Assembly: GCA_037783545.1 (NCBI GenBank) | Contig: JBBELK010000388.1 | Span: 372,001 to 436,000 of the forward strand | DNA: 64,000 bases | Direction: 5' to 3' | Origin: Henricia sp. BOLD:AAB3569 | Lineage: Eukaryota > Echinodermata > Asteroidea > Spinulosida > Echinasteridae | In this document: piece after piece, positions 32,558 to 44,555 of the stretch | How positions within the stretch are numbered: position 1 is the first letter of the stretch | How the letters are laid out: each line of letters opens with the position of its first letter | Program-made: the position numbers and the translations under genes | The notes under the pieces: model-generated | The model's input: the letters and a program-made list of their open reading frames with translations, nothing else | Told to the model about the DNA's origin: nothing | The model's database searches: none

Positions 32558-33407
32558 ATATAGTTTCATTCGGTTGAATGATCGTATAACGGCTTTACGG
32601 TCCTGTGTATTGTGTATCGGTATTGTGTTCACAATTTGCTATGCATGACTGGTCATTATTGGCATTCTAAGTACAACGTATATAAAGGTACAGTTAAGGT
32701 CCGTTTCTTCATTCAGGTCGCGTCTACTCTCTGCCGAGCACGTTAACAGTACACTATTACCGTACCCAACTTATCGCAATGGAATTAGTTATAAATTCCT
32801 GCTAATTTGTTCGCCCTTAAGCTGAACTATTGTACACATTTCCCGACTGTCTTCTTATGCCTATGAATTAGCATCACCAACTGTTATCTAGGTTCGTCGC
32901 TTTATACGTCGGTCTGTTCTTCACGAAGTGAACACTGATGCACCATGCCTGGACAGTTAAGCTATACGTAAAAGACAACTCGATTACTACGACAGATTCT
33001 CGGTAAAAGTCGCAAACAACGGAGGGCTCGCACCCGCACTGGGCAACGCAACAGAAGCCTACATAGGCTACATGTAGTTCGATGGCACGGAAGACGGCAA
33101 TCGGCAGACGCCGTGAGCATGGATGAATGCCGTGAGTGACCACTAACGGAGACGTGGAACAGCGACTTTGAGCAACTATAGCCGGGAGCGAGCTCTTACT
33201 GCTCTGTCCTTTCAGGGTCTCCTTTCTCTATTTCTCAAGGTACAACTATTTCCCCAAGCCCTATATACTTTGTCATTTTCAGAGTTCCCGGCCACTATCC
33301 CATGCTGTATCAATAAAACATTTAAATAATATGTTCTTTGTTATTCGACTCATTCATTAGAATCAAACTGCTTTTCATTCGTATGAGCGAAGCGAAGGAG
33401 AATGAAA
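32558..33407 (+). mobile_element. 850-bp terminal-repeat element, short copy
   Basis: First 315 bp and last 127 bp appear identical to those of the adjoining 4.83-kb unit. Outer ends carry TTTCATTC and GAATGAAA inverted repeats. A TATA box (TATATAAAG, 32679-32687) lies 121 bp in and AATAAA (33312-33317) about 90 bp before the end, as in an LTR. The middle 408 bp differ, except for a block (about 32887-32990) that resembles 34020-34128 of the long copy. No ORF, no primer-binding site after it. Unclassified; solo-LTR-like. Confidence 0.65.
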
Positions 33408-36400
33408 ATATAGTTTCATTCGGTTGAATGATCGTATAACGGCTTTACGGTCCTGTGTATTGTGTATCGGTATTGTGTTCACAATTTGCTATGCATGACT
33501 GGTCATTATTGGCATTCTAAGTACAACGTATATAAAGGTACAGTTAAGGTCCGTTTCTTCATTCAGGTCGCGTCTACTCTCTGCCGAGCACGTTAACAGT
33601 ACACTATTACCGTACCCAACTTATCGCAATGGAATTAGTTATAAATTCCTGCTAATTTGTTCGCCCTTAAGCTGAACTATTGTACACATTTCCCGACTGT
33701 CTTCTTATGCCTATGAATTAGCAATCCCCCCCTCCCACCCTATGAGAGCATTAATTGCCTGTCTTTATCCGCTGAGATTTTCAATTTTGGGCTTATAAAT
33801 TACTTTATACGCACCAACTTTACGTATGTTGCATCAGTGATTATCCACTCTGGCCTCTAAAGCAATGCTGTGCTTTATTAAACAGGTGTTGTGCTAATTT
33901 GTTCGCCCTTAAGCTGAACTATTGTACACATTTCTTCTGATGCCTATGACTTAGCACCCCCCCCCCCCTCCCACCCTATGAGAGTATTGCTTGTCTGTTG
34001 TCGTTTTTTGTTTGTGATTTTTCCCCAGGTTCGACGCTTTAAACGTCGGTCTGTTCTTCACGAGGTGAACACTGATGAACCAGGCTCGGACAGTTAAGCT
34101 ATACGTAAAAGACAACTCGATGTAAGGCTTTTTGTCAGTAATGTCATTTTCTGTCATACGGAAATTTAAGGGCATTCCAATAAGATATTTATTGATCTGC
34201 ATCTCGTTTGAATTACTTATTGCAATTCGGTCGAAGTATGCACAACTGATGTAAATTCCTCCCGTATTTAACACGAAAGGCACTATTCAAAAATAGTACG
34301 TAAGTCCCACTTCAGCAAAATTAGTTATTTTCTACGTTGTATTTCTTTCCATACTTTTCAGTATCTTATCCATTTAAACGTACCGGTAATTCATATTTTT
34401 AGCCCCGTGAGTATTTTACGGTCGATACGGGCTTATAGGATTATACAAATCGTACTGTTTCGCACTTAGAATTGTCCTTGAACTGTCTTGAATTTGCACA
34501 ACGACTGCATGCGTCAATATCCTCTGTTCTTGGAGGTGAATGTTTTGCTATTTGGCCAAATGCATGTTTTACGTGCGCGCGAATGATATATTTTATACGC
34601 TAGTAAGACGATTTCTAGTCATGTAGAACTAATATTGAAATATTCCGGCCCTGGATTTCATTTTCCAATAAACGCTTTCTTATATGATTCATATTCAGTT
34701 TGTTGTATAACGTTTAAACTGTACTACAACTCTGTGTAGTATTCATGATGCGCTATTTATGAACAGTCCTTCCTTAAAGTTCGGTTATTGAACCACGGCT
34801 TTTAACACTAACGTAGTTGGGATTTTAAGACCATCTCGAGTCTATTGTGTTGGTTCTTGAAGTTTGGGATGGTTATTTGCCTGTAGAGGGCTATCTATAT
34901 CCGCTGAGATTTTCAATTATGGGCCTATTATTTACTTTATACGCACCAACTTTACGTATGTTGCATCAGTGATTATCCACTCTGGCCTCTAGAGCAATGC
35001 TGTGCTTTATTAAACAGGTGTTGTGCCCCGTTCCTTTTTATCGACATACTACTTCTGCTCATTCAGTAAAATTGATATTTCATTTTCGACTAGTGAATGT
35101 ATTTATGGCTATACTTCTCGTTTTTAATGATTCTGATGTTCACATGCATACATTTGTCCATTCCCTCCTTGTTTTCGAGATACTGATCCCTAGTTTTTCG
35201 GATCTCGTAATAATTCATACAAATTAAGATTTTCCTCGAAGGTATTTTAAGTCACTTCCTTTGTTCACTTTCGCCCATTGCCTTCTTGTTCTTCCCGTCT
35301 TGTTCTTCCCTTCTCGATGCATAAAGTTCGGATCTTGTAATGTTTTTCATCTTGTAATGTTTTTCATCCATAATTTTAAACTACTTAAACTTGCTTAATT
35401 CAGAGTAACGCTAAGCTCGCTTGTATTCTTAAAATCCCCATTAATCGTAATCTTCCATTTCCTCGTCATTTAAAAATTATGATAATCTGCTACGGATTAA
35501 GTTTCTTGTCATAAGTAAATTAAGCCAACTTATATAGTTACTTAATTCGAAAGCTAACTCTAGGCTCATTTGCGTTTTATTCACGTGAACCTGCAGTGGC
35601 ATTGGTAGTAAACATAAATACAGGCTTTTAAATACTCCTAGACTCGAACGAATAAGAAAGTGTTTAAAATTCCTGAATTAAAGGCACTCGTCTTTACTTT
35701 TTCTTGAACTGTCGAACCCACATTATGGGGGGACGTTAATTATGCTTTCGTTAGTAGACCTATGCCGTGAATAATTTGTTTACCTTTCGACTTCGGTTGA
35801 ACACAACAAATACTCTTGTTGTTTTCCGTTGAACATGACCATTATATTGTATAAGTCATACATACATTATTTTAGCATTATTGTCTTTTTGAGTAGCAAA
35901 TCTACCCTAAAAAAGAATTGATACTCGACATACTTAACTATGTCCAATGCTTACTTAATTCACTGGAACCAAGAAACTACCCTTGTTTGGTCTTCAGCTT
36001 CGCAGGATTTCTTTAAAGCAACATAATTGATTATATTTGGTGCCGATATGAAGCTCGGTATACGTATATAGGCGTAGTCTCAAAGACTGGAGGATCGCAT
36101 CAAATAGATTTAACCGAGTCCCATCATCCCCTCTTAAAACAGTACCCCGTCAATGCACTCCCCGATCGTGCGTACCGAGGCCCTGTTGTAACGTCGCTTA
36201 GCAGAATAAAAATTCCCCGAGATCTCGGGACGATCATCCATCCGCCGCAGCAACATGCCTGCTTCCCGCAAAATGCATGTATAGCTGGCACAACAAGCTT
36301 GATCACCCTAAATTAACTGCTGGTAACATGCAGTTCACTGTACTGGTCAGAGCGCATACTATTGTGCATCTGCGCATGCTCGAGGCTACAATACCCATTC

Positions 36401-38236
36401 ATTCAATAAACCTAAGCTCGTCGCATGCTACCCGCAAAATGCACGTATAGCTGGCACAACAAGCTTGATCACCCTAAATTAACTGCTGGTAACATGCAGT
36501 TCACTGTACTGGTCAGAGCGCATACTCTATTGTGCATCTGCGCATGCTCGAGGCTACAATACTCATTCATTCAATAATCCTGAGCTCGTTGCATGCTACA
36601 TGTACCTGTGCAGAAGCGTGCTGCCTCCGGTTGTCAGCTGACCAATTAGCGCGCAACATTCTGAACACGTCATTCCCGCATAATTTTGTTTTCTCGATAG
36701 CGTCACCGACACAATCTTGTGTTTTGCTCCGAGTGCAAGTCGAAAAGATTTAGCATGTCTTTGTTTTATTATAATTTGCAGTACCAAACATTTATTCAAT
36801 TATATTTGAAGATTACGCTGTTCTGAAATTTTCTGGAATTATTATTGCTTGAATTGGAATAATTTTCATAAATACTGTACTTGCGAGTATGAATTCCTAA
36901 TTATAATATATTTATACATGTTCATGTACCTCGGCGAGCCTATCGGGCGTAGTTTACTGCTTCTGTTCCTGTGTTCGGTCCTTCCTGTAGATAATTCAAG
37001 TCGAATCAAGCTAAGAACAGTATGACGTTTTAGTTCAAGTACATATCATATACATTGGTGTTAAAAGCTGTTAATTTCCGTTATAAGGGTTGTAACGTGA
37101 ACGAGACCAATATTACCGGGTGAATTTTGAAAGCCTAAAGCGCTTGGTTTCCAGAATAATGGCTGTAGTACTATTGTTATGCAAAATGCACATTCGAAAC
37201 TTGAAAAGTTTAAAGGGCTGGTTAAGAAGGAACCTATTCATATACACTGGTGTATATATGCCAGAGAATAACTCGTCGAGAGTAACCTGTTGTACAGTTA
37301 TATGAAGAATTTGAATATTGAGTTGAAACGAACCGGACAATGTCCAGAGGCCTCTTGGGCTTGGTCAGGTGGGACCAATATGTTGTGTTTTTCGTTGTCT
37401 TTATGTGGATGCATGCATGTTTTCACTTTAGCTTAACCCCTTTGACAAATTCGGATTTGTTTCAAAACCCCGGGAACAAACCTAGGTAATGTGGTAATGA
37501 TAAGGGGAGTGCGCCTCCTTTTGGTGTCCTAGGATGCACCCACGTTTCCTCCTAAAAACAAAGAAAAGATAAAAGGAGGTTTTTCGTGGCCTCCGAGCGC
37601 CAGCAGTTTTTGCTGCATGGACTGACGCCAAAAGCATTGCCATGTTCCTGGGCGAGTTCTCGATCCCAGAGATGTCTCTGATTGTCGTAGCACATGGAAA
37701 TCTGTCATGCTTACTATTTTGCCTTTTTCGTGTTGTGTTCAGACATTCTTGATGTATTTATTTCACACGATAGACCTTTTCACTTTGTTGTGCAGTACGT
37801 TTTGGTGTTTACAATGTACTAATCTTACTCTTAATTGTTAAAATGTAGCCTATGTTTTTGAGTTTGAGTTGTTGAGAGCCGGACGATGTCCGAAGAGCCT
37901 AAAGGGCTTGGTTCCAGATGGATACCAGGAGAAGATGCTTTTTCGTTCTAATTACATGCACTCACAAGATGCTTTTGTTTTAATTTTCTCGACCTTCCAC
38001 AGGTGGAGGTATTACTAATACCATTTAACTTGATGATTATTCGTTGCAATGTACATTGTAGTTTTTTATAACATGTACTGTTGAAATGGGTTGAAAGGTG
38101 CTCGGCAATAGAGTTCCCGGCCACTATCCCATGCTGTATCAATAAAACATTTAAATAATATGTTCTTTGTTATTCGACTCATTCATTAGAATCAAACTGC
38201 TTTTCATTCGTATGAGCGAAGCGAAGGAGAATGAAA
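33408..38236 (+). mobile_element. 4.83-kb non-coding element in direct tandem with the short copy
   Basis: Starts at the first base after the short copy and ends GAATGAAA at 38236, with the same 315-bp 5' and 127-bp 3' ends. The interior has no reading frame longer than about 110 codons and no recognisable protein. It contains a direct repeat (about 33765-33890 and 34900-35025), a 167-bp tandem duplication at 36264-36598, and a piece of the inverted-repeat family at 26857. It must depend on proteins supplied elsewhere if mobile, or could be a long non-coding transcription unit. Confidence 0.6.
36264..36598 (+). repeat. 167-bp tandem duplication
   Basis: Two adjacent units starting CCCGCAAAATGCA (36264 and 36431), differing at a few positions. 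Within the 4.83-kb element. Confidence 0.8.
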
Positions 38237-38240
38237 TAAT

Positions 38241-38425
38241 TGGTTCTCAAACCTATATAGGTTTGAGAACCAATTATAATTATAGTTGGTTCTCAAACCT
38301 ATATAGGTTTGAGAACCAATTATAATTATAGTTGGTTCTGAAACCTATATAGGTTTGAGAACCAATAAATGTTCTCAAACCTACATAGGTTTGAGAACTA
38401 ATTATAATTGGTTCTCAAACCTGGT
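38241..38425. repeat. Array of GGTTTGAGAACC palindromes
   Basis: Four to five units of GGTTCTCAAACCTATATAGG palindromes, matching the array at 31948. A second palindrome, CCGTGGACGGTCCACG, follows at about 38445. Confidence 0.85.
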
Positions 38426-38928
38426 TTCAGAACCACAGTTTTACAACCGTGGACGGTCCACGTTTGTGGAGGGTCCACGGTTTGAATGGTATATTCCAAT
38501 GAAGGTCCACGATTGCAGGCAAATACACACGCACACTTATGCGAGTCTATGATATGTCAAAGGCGGTAGATTTGAATTTATTGTTGAGGAAAAGAATCGG
38601 TTAATGAGATAAAGTGACGGTCTCTTTTATTTTCTAGAATGGATAGGCCTACATAGACAATGTTGCATTTAAAGTTTTAATGAATGGCCAACTGGTAGTG
38701 CGAGATAAATACTAGTGTGCTACACTGTCGATATTATCAATTACAGAACTTTATAATTCCTTATAGAGGTGTGCGTTTATGTACAAAAACATTCTGATAT
38801 ACAAAAGGGCGTCCACTATTCATAAACATTTCTCAACGTCTGGTTTCAGAAACAGAAAATAATACTACTCTAGATAAGGGGCGTTTGAGACGCTTACACC
38901 GGGTAACACGGGGTTTACACCGGGTAAT
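38426..38928. other. No gene recognised
   Basis: Unique-looking sequence. ACACCGGGTAACACGGGG-type repeats precede the minisatellite. Confidence 0.4.
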
Positions 38929-39427
38929 ATGGGCGGCCAACAGGGCAAAAAAAGACAACGCGGCAGGCCGAAAGAACAACTCGGCAGGCCGAAAGAACAA
39001 CTCGGCAGGCCGAAAGATCAACTCGGCAGGCCGAAAGAACAACTCGGCAGGCCGAAAGAACAACGCGGCAGGCCGAAAGAACAACTCGGCAGGCCGAAAG
39101 AACAACGCGGCAGGCCAAAAGACAACGCGGCAGGCCAAAAGAACAACGCGGCAGGCCAAAAGAACAACGCGGCAGGCCGAAAGAACAACGCGGCAGGCCA
39201 AAAGAACAACGCGGCAGGCCGAAAGAACAACGCGGTAGGCCGAAAGAACAACGCGGCAGGCCGAAAGAACAATTAACGCGGTAGGCCAAAAGAACAACGC
39301 GGCAGGCCGAAAGAACAACGCGGTAGGCCGAAAGAACAACGCGGCAGGCCGAAAGAACAATTAACGCGGCAGGCCGAAAGAACAACGCGGCAGGCCGAAA
39401 GAACAACGCGGCAGGCCAAAAGACAAC
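38929..39427 (+). repeat. 21-bp minisatellite, left arm of foldback
   Basis: Begins ATGGGCGGCCAACAGGGC, then about 23 copies of a 21-bp unit (CGGCAGGCCGAAAGAACAAC with variants). Because 21 is a multiple of three and the unit lacks stops, all six frames look open; these are not genes. The same start sequence and array recur inverted at 41559-41932. Confidence 0.92.
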
Positions 39428-39877
39428 TATTTGCTATTTGCGCAAGCAGATTTAAAACCTGCGCGCGCAAATTTTGAGCTGGAGGTACTGTAGATTGGTT
39501 CCCGATCCCTATAGATTGGTTCGCTTATTGTGAAAATATAGGGATCGGTAAAGGGCAGCCATGACGGAAAGAATTCTGCCCGCACGTTATTATTATTATT
39601 TTTTATTTGTTTTAGTAAGTGTGCAGATTTTGCATTGACTTTTGTAACTTGACCATGCGTGTCGAACACACCCAATTATGTAAATAAAGTACATTGCCTA
39701 AAGCAAAGGGCTTGGTCATTTTTTAAATATAAAAAACACAATGCGCACGCGCAAAGACGACCAATCACAGATCAAGATGAAGCGCCTTTATCTGTTCTTA
39801 TATTCTCCTGTGTGGAATATGTGGACGAGAACCAGTCTACAGGTAGGCCTACTGAATCAGATTGCGCACCGAAATTA

Positions 39878-40000
39878 AGGCTGGATCCGAATTAGTGGCT
39901 TTGGCTGTGGCTGTTGCTATGCCGTTTCTAAGAATTGCCATTGTCCACCCGTAGCAACAGCCATAGCCACAGCCAAAGCCACTAATTCGGATCCAGCCTA
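39878..40000. mobile_element. Hairpin MITE
   Basis: Arms of about 47 bp (AGGCTGGATCCGAATTAGTG and complement) around a 30-bp loop. Confidence 0.75.
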
Positions 40001-40283
40001 AAACTGCGCTTGGGCATTTGCTTACGTCACGTGCTCTATGCCGCGTTAAACTGGTCCCATGTCCTCATATTTATTTTCCCTTTGTCGTATGGTTTGAATG
40101 GTTTATTTATTATTATTATTATTATTTATTTCTGGTATTAATACCAAGGATTCCTCAATAGTGCTCATTGCACTGTCGCTCGCAAGCGTGAGGAAACCCA
40201 TAAAGAATTATAATTATGTTAAAAAGCAAACCCAATTTCTCTTTGTTTGGCCATTCTTTTTATACTATACTAGCGCCATGGTT

Positions 40284-40407
40284 TGGCCTAGTCCTACACC
40301 CAGTAACTGATTCGTTGGCCCCATTTTTGACGATTTTGGCTCCCCAAAGAAACCAAAATCGTCAAAAACGGGGCCAACGACTCACTTACTGGGTCTAGCC
40401 TAGTCCA
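40284..40407. mobile_element. Hairpin MITE
   Basis: Complementary arms GGCCCCATTTTTGACGATTT and AAATCGTCAAAAACGGGGCC with outer CCTAGTCC/GGACTAGG-type extension; almost no loop. Confidence 0.75.
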
Positions 40408-41558
40408 GTAAAAATTATTAATCAAACTCGATCTCTCATGGCTAAGTGCAGTGCAAACAAGAACATATTTAAGGTGGTGTGAAATGCAGTTTTTTATTAA
40501 ATAAAATGATATATTAAAATTTTCTGAGTACGTTTCTGTATTTGTTTCCGTTATTATTTGAGATTTAATATTTTTAAAGGAATTTTGGAAATTGTATTGT
40601 TGGCGACCACGCCCCTCAAAGGGACTTGAATTTGCAAAAACATAAGCGAGGTCATGTGAAATAGGGTTTTTATTAAATATAATAATAGTAGAGGGTGTGT
40701 TTTACACATTTCGGTCAATTGAAGAAAATTTGATTGTTCCGTTTTGGTGTAAATGCAAGTTTTCTATTTTTATGCTAATGAATTTCCGTATTCATGAGCA
40801 AATCTGTGATGTCATCTCAGGACAACTAAGGAAATCTCCATTGACTTGTGTACAAACGTTTGTCATTTTTTAGTGACTTCTTGGTGTTGTGATCTGTAAC
40901 AGTTTACTGAGTTTTTTTAGTATGTCATTTGCAACAATCCCAACAAGTTTGTTTGGGTCAAAAATGGATCAGTGGGCTACTGTTACTGTTTCAAATGTAA
41001 TGTTCTTTCTTTGTTTTTCAACTGTGGGTTCCCTCCATGACTAGCAATAAACAGCGCCCTCGTCTGTCAAGAACATTTTGAAGTAGAGAAAAGGTCACTT
41101 CTTTATGAAATGAAAACAAATTTCAGTTTGCCCCTTTGTTTGCAACACTTTGATCTTCTGATTCGTAAATAAAAACAAATGGTTGATAATTTTCACTTCA
41201 CTAAACCTTTAAATGAAATTCATCACAGGGGACCAGTCTAATGCCGCGTATCCGTACCGGATAGTCTCTAGACGTCTTTTAGACTTATATTCATATGTGG
41301 ACGGGAACCAGTCTAAATGCTTTGTTCAAAATTTAAGCGCGGTTCAAAATTTGCGCCCAACTTATGTTGCACAGATTCTAAAATTGCGTTCGGAATCAAA
41401 ATTTGCGCTGCGCATCCTTTGAATTTGGTAAAGTTCAGAATCTGCGCGCGCAAATTCTGAATTTGCGCCGAGTTCAAAGATTGCGCCCAACAGTCGCAGC
41501 TAGCTAGCTAGCTAGCACCTGACTAAACCTAGCCGCGTATTGGGCCTAAAATCCCGCC

Positions 41559-41932
41559 TCGTTGTCCTTTAGGCCTGCCGCGTTGTTCTTTCGGCCTGCC
41601 GCGTTGTTCTTTCGGCCTGCCGCGTTGTTCTTTCGGCCTAGCGCCTGCCGGGTTGTTCTTTCGGCCTGCCGCGTTGTTCTTTTGGCCTGCCGCGTTGTCT
41701 TTTGGCCTGCCGCGTTGTTCTTTCGGCCTGCCGCGTTGTTCTTTTGGCCTGTCGCTTTGTTCTTTTGGCCTGCCGCGTTGTCTTTTGGCCTGCCGCGTTG
41801 TTCTTTCGGCCTGCCGCGTTGTTCTTTCGGCCTGCCGAGTTGTTCTTTCGGCCTGCCGAGTTGTTCTTTCGGCCTGCCGAGTTGTTCTTTCGGCCTGCCG
41901 CGTTGTCTTTTTTTGCCCTGTTGGCCGCCCAT
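41559..41932 (-). repeat. 21-bp minisatellite, right arm of foldback
   Basis: About 17 copies of the same 21-bp unit in opposite orientation, ending at the same GGGCGGCCAACAGGGC start sequence (complement at 41914-41932). Confidence 0.92.
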
Positions 41933-42996
41933 AGTATGGAGCCTCCAGAAGATGCAAAACGAACGACACGGGGTTTCTGGGAACACATGTCAAAGGTTGT
42001 TGCCGGGTGGAGCTTTATAAACGCTGTTATCGTTTGAAAAATGAAGCTGGCGCTACGCAAAAACAGTTGCCCTAAAGTACTGCAATAAACTTTGTCAATG
42101 CCCACAGACATCTACTGATTAAGCAAAACGTATTTACAGCCCTATTCCCTTTTATTTTGTGTCATAAATCTGTGTTTTTCTTCGTACTCGCGTCGCTACT
42201 CCAAACTGTCCGCCATGTTTTACTACTCGCGGTTACTATAGATGACGTCATTACACCAGAGACCCAGCCGCGAGCTCGGGCAGTGGTGGTTGCCACCGGG
42301 GAAGACTCGTGTATCACGTGATGACTAAAAGAACGCTCCGGTGTAAGTTAGTGTTTCCTGGAGTGAGCATCTCGAACGCCCCTAATGTGGATCAGGATAC
42401 CTAGCATACCTATTGTCTGATTATCATAAAAACATACTTTAACCATCGTTTATTTTGAGTTAAACATACGGTGCGAAAATCGAACCGGCCGTGTCTGGAG
42501 TAAATTCCCACAGTGCGCCATTAGTTTGTGTACATTTCTCTAGCGGCACATGCCGAAGTTTTACCGAACTCATTTCTGACAACTTCCTTAGCAACAACGT
42601 CTGATCACATGACCAGTAAGGTGCACAAAAATGATTGAATTATTATCTAAAAGCTTACTTGTTATCAAGATAGTAATAATCGTTATGTGAAATTATTTTG
42701 TCTGAAGTGTTAAATGAAGGGTAACAAAATTAATTTGCAAACAATTTAACAAAAAAGTACGTCCACTTGGCAATTTCTCCCACAAAGGTAGTAACGTTTT
42801 ACATGGCATAAGGGTGTTTGTTACCATTGCCATAAACACTTTTAGTCAGGTTTTTCTGAAAATTAGCTAATAGGCTTCAACCATACACTGTTTTGATTAG
42901 TCTTCTTTTTTAATCACTTAGTTTTTCGGCAAAAATATTTCAAACTTCACAAATTGCTCTTTCTTTAGACAGAGATAAAACAAAAAATAGTGATCG
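41933..42996. other. No gene recognised
   Basis: Unique-looking sequence between the foldback structure and the first GPCR unit. It turns into GPCR-unit homology near 42920 (TTAGTTTTTCGGC). Confidence 0.4.
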
Positions 42997-43447
42997 CACC
43001 TTTGGGTCTTTCCACAGTAAAGGGGGCATTTTGGCAACACATACCATATTTTCGAGGAAATACCTTTGTGTGGTCTCAAAATAAAAGAAATAGGTTTCAG
43101 TTGTTCTGAAGAGATAACTTAGGCCCAAAAAGGGTTACAAATAGTGTGACAACATGCCTTTCTAAAAACCTTGTGTACAAATTTCCAATATGCGCTCGTA
43201 ACCGGGACGGACACTTGTGTTACATTTTAGGCCGTCCCGGTTACGGGCGTATATTGGAAATTTGTACACAGGGTTTTTAGAAAGGCATGTTGTCACACTA
43301 TTTGTAACCTTTATGGGCCTAATTTATCTCTTCAGAACAACTGAAACTTATTTCTTTTATTTTGAGACCAGACAAAGGTATTTCCTCGAAAATATGGTCT
43401 GTGTTACTGTTGCCAAAATGCCCCCTTTACCGTGGAAAGACACCTTT
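42997..43447. mobile_element. Palindromic element in GPCR unit 1
   Basis: Arms of about 205 bp (GTCTTTCCACAGTAAAGGGG and complement) with a spacer of about 20 bp. CACCTTT is repeated at 42997-43003 and 43441-43447. The equivalent place in units 2 and 3 (near 49290 and 54143) is uninterrupted, which marks this as an insertion. Mirror frames in the arms are not genes. Confidence 0.85.
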
Positions 43448-43474
43448 CTAAGAATGACTTAAGTGTGATCATGT

Positions 43475-44437
43475 TTATTGTGCGCTTCCCTGAAAAACCC
43501 TTTGAAAAAAACTTGCAATTAAGTCACGAACCACATGACGTAACTCACTGTTGCGAAAACAGTAAATAATGACGTTCAGCCAACTATTGGCCATTAACAA
43601 AGCATCTGCCGCATATATTGCCAAATGTCGGTTGTAAATTCCGAAAGTTAATCCCATTGCGAGTGCCGTTAGAAATGCAGCTGGCGGAATCCACGTTACG
43701 ATCAACGTGCCTGTGATGATAGCGATTGTAGTCGTCGAACGGTTCGCAATTTGCCGTGGCACCCTTTGTCCTGCCTGATCCTCAGCTGCGATACGGCGCG
43801 TATGGTGACGAGAAATTACGTAAATATGTGCGTAAAAGATTGATATAATGATGAACAGAAGTGATAATGACAATATAGAAATGAGTAGCCGCCAGTCAAT
43901 ACCCCACTTGCATATCTTGATCCGCCCTTCTTCCCAAATACTTTGCGGATGATAAATTCCAAAAATGGCAATATTAACAGTGACCAGCAAAGCCCATGTG
44001 ATACAAACAATGATCTTTGACCTGTTCACTGTCATCCATTCTGGATACCGTAATGGATGCGAAATAGCGATGTAGCGATCAACGGTCAATATGAATATGG
44101 AGTACACACTCGAGGCCCGTGCTAAGTATCCCAGCACGCCATTCGTTGCACACATGAATTCACCCAGCGGCCACGAACCAATGTAGAGTGATGGTAGTTT
44201 TAATACCCAGGAAAACCCTGTCATGAGATCCGAAACAGTCAATGATGTCATAAATACTCGCGTCGTTGGCTGAATATCGGTGACGCGGTGCAGAGCAACA
44301 AGCATCAGTGGGTTCAGTACGAAATTCAGTGTAACTTCGAAAGTTGCTAAAACAGCGAGGAAAAGGCGTACTGTCATCTGTGTGGCGTCTTCGATGAACA
44401 CCGTGTCATTAGTGGCTGGAATCAATATCGTTGCCAT
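43475..44437 (-). CDS. Class A (rhodopsin-like) orphan GPCR, copy 1
   Basis: 320 residues, single exon. The start at 44437 (MATIL) is chosen because it is conserved in all three copies; an in-frame ATG 33 codons upstream is not. Sequon N10-D-T. Seven membrane segments: N38 in TM1, D70 in TM2, C96 at TM3 start, DRY 120-122, W148, C176 in extracellular loop 2 (disulphide partner of C96), TWIPP 248-252 in place of CWxP, and N288-V-I-I-Y292 in place of NPxxY. TM5 has Phe where P5.50 is usual. Plasma-membrane receptor coupling to G proteins; ligand unknown. Closest family not determined. Confidence 0.92.
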   Translation of the reverse strand: MATILIPATNDTVFIEDATQMTVRLFLAVLATFEVTLNFVLNPLMLVALHRVTDIQPTTRVFMTSLTVSDLMTGFSWVLKLPSLYIGSWPLGEFMCATNGVLGYLARASSVYSIFILTVDRYIAISHPLRYPEWMTVNRSKIIVCITWALLVTVNIAIFGIYHPQSIWEEGRIKICKWGIDWRLLISILSLSLLFIIISIFYAHIYVISRHHTRRIAAEDQAGQRVPRQIANRSTTTIAIITGTLIVTWIPPAAFLTALAMGLTFGIYNRHLAIYAADALLMANSWLNVIIYCFRNSELRHVVRDLIASFFQRVFQGSAQ

Positions 44438-44555
44438 TTCTAATCCGAAGATGAACTTGCAAAATAATGTGCTGTTGATCGAGTTTAGGATGTTGATAGT
44501 TTTATCAATCCTGAAGACAGTTGCAATATTCATCAATTTACAAATTTCAAACTAG

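Larger units (their letters stand above)
39428..41558. other. Centre of the foldback structure
   Basis: About 2.1 kb between the opposed minisatellite arms, no recognised gene. It contains two smaller hairpin elements (39878-40000, 40284-40407). The edges next to each array share CTGCGCGCGCAAAT. Confidence 0.5.

Noticed and set aside
32558-38236. Ordinary LTR retrotransposon
   Set aside because: No gag-pol frame, no primer-binding site, and the two units match only at their ends, unlike a pair of LTRs.
38833-39425. Several overlapping frames over 100 codons on both strands
   Set aside because: They are the 21-bp minisatellite read in six frames; unit length is a multiple of three and lacks stops, so openness is not evidence of coding.
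41529-42111. Overlapping long frames on both strands
   Set aside because: Inverted copy of the same 21-bp minisatellite; same argument.
42940-43462. Two similar frames on opposite strands suggesting a small gene pair
   Set aside because: They are the two arms of a palindromic insertion that is absent from the paralogous GPCR units.
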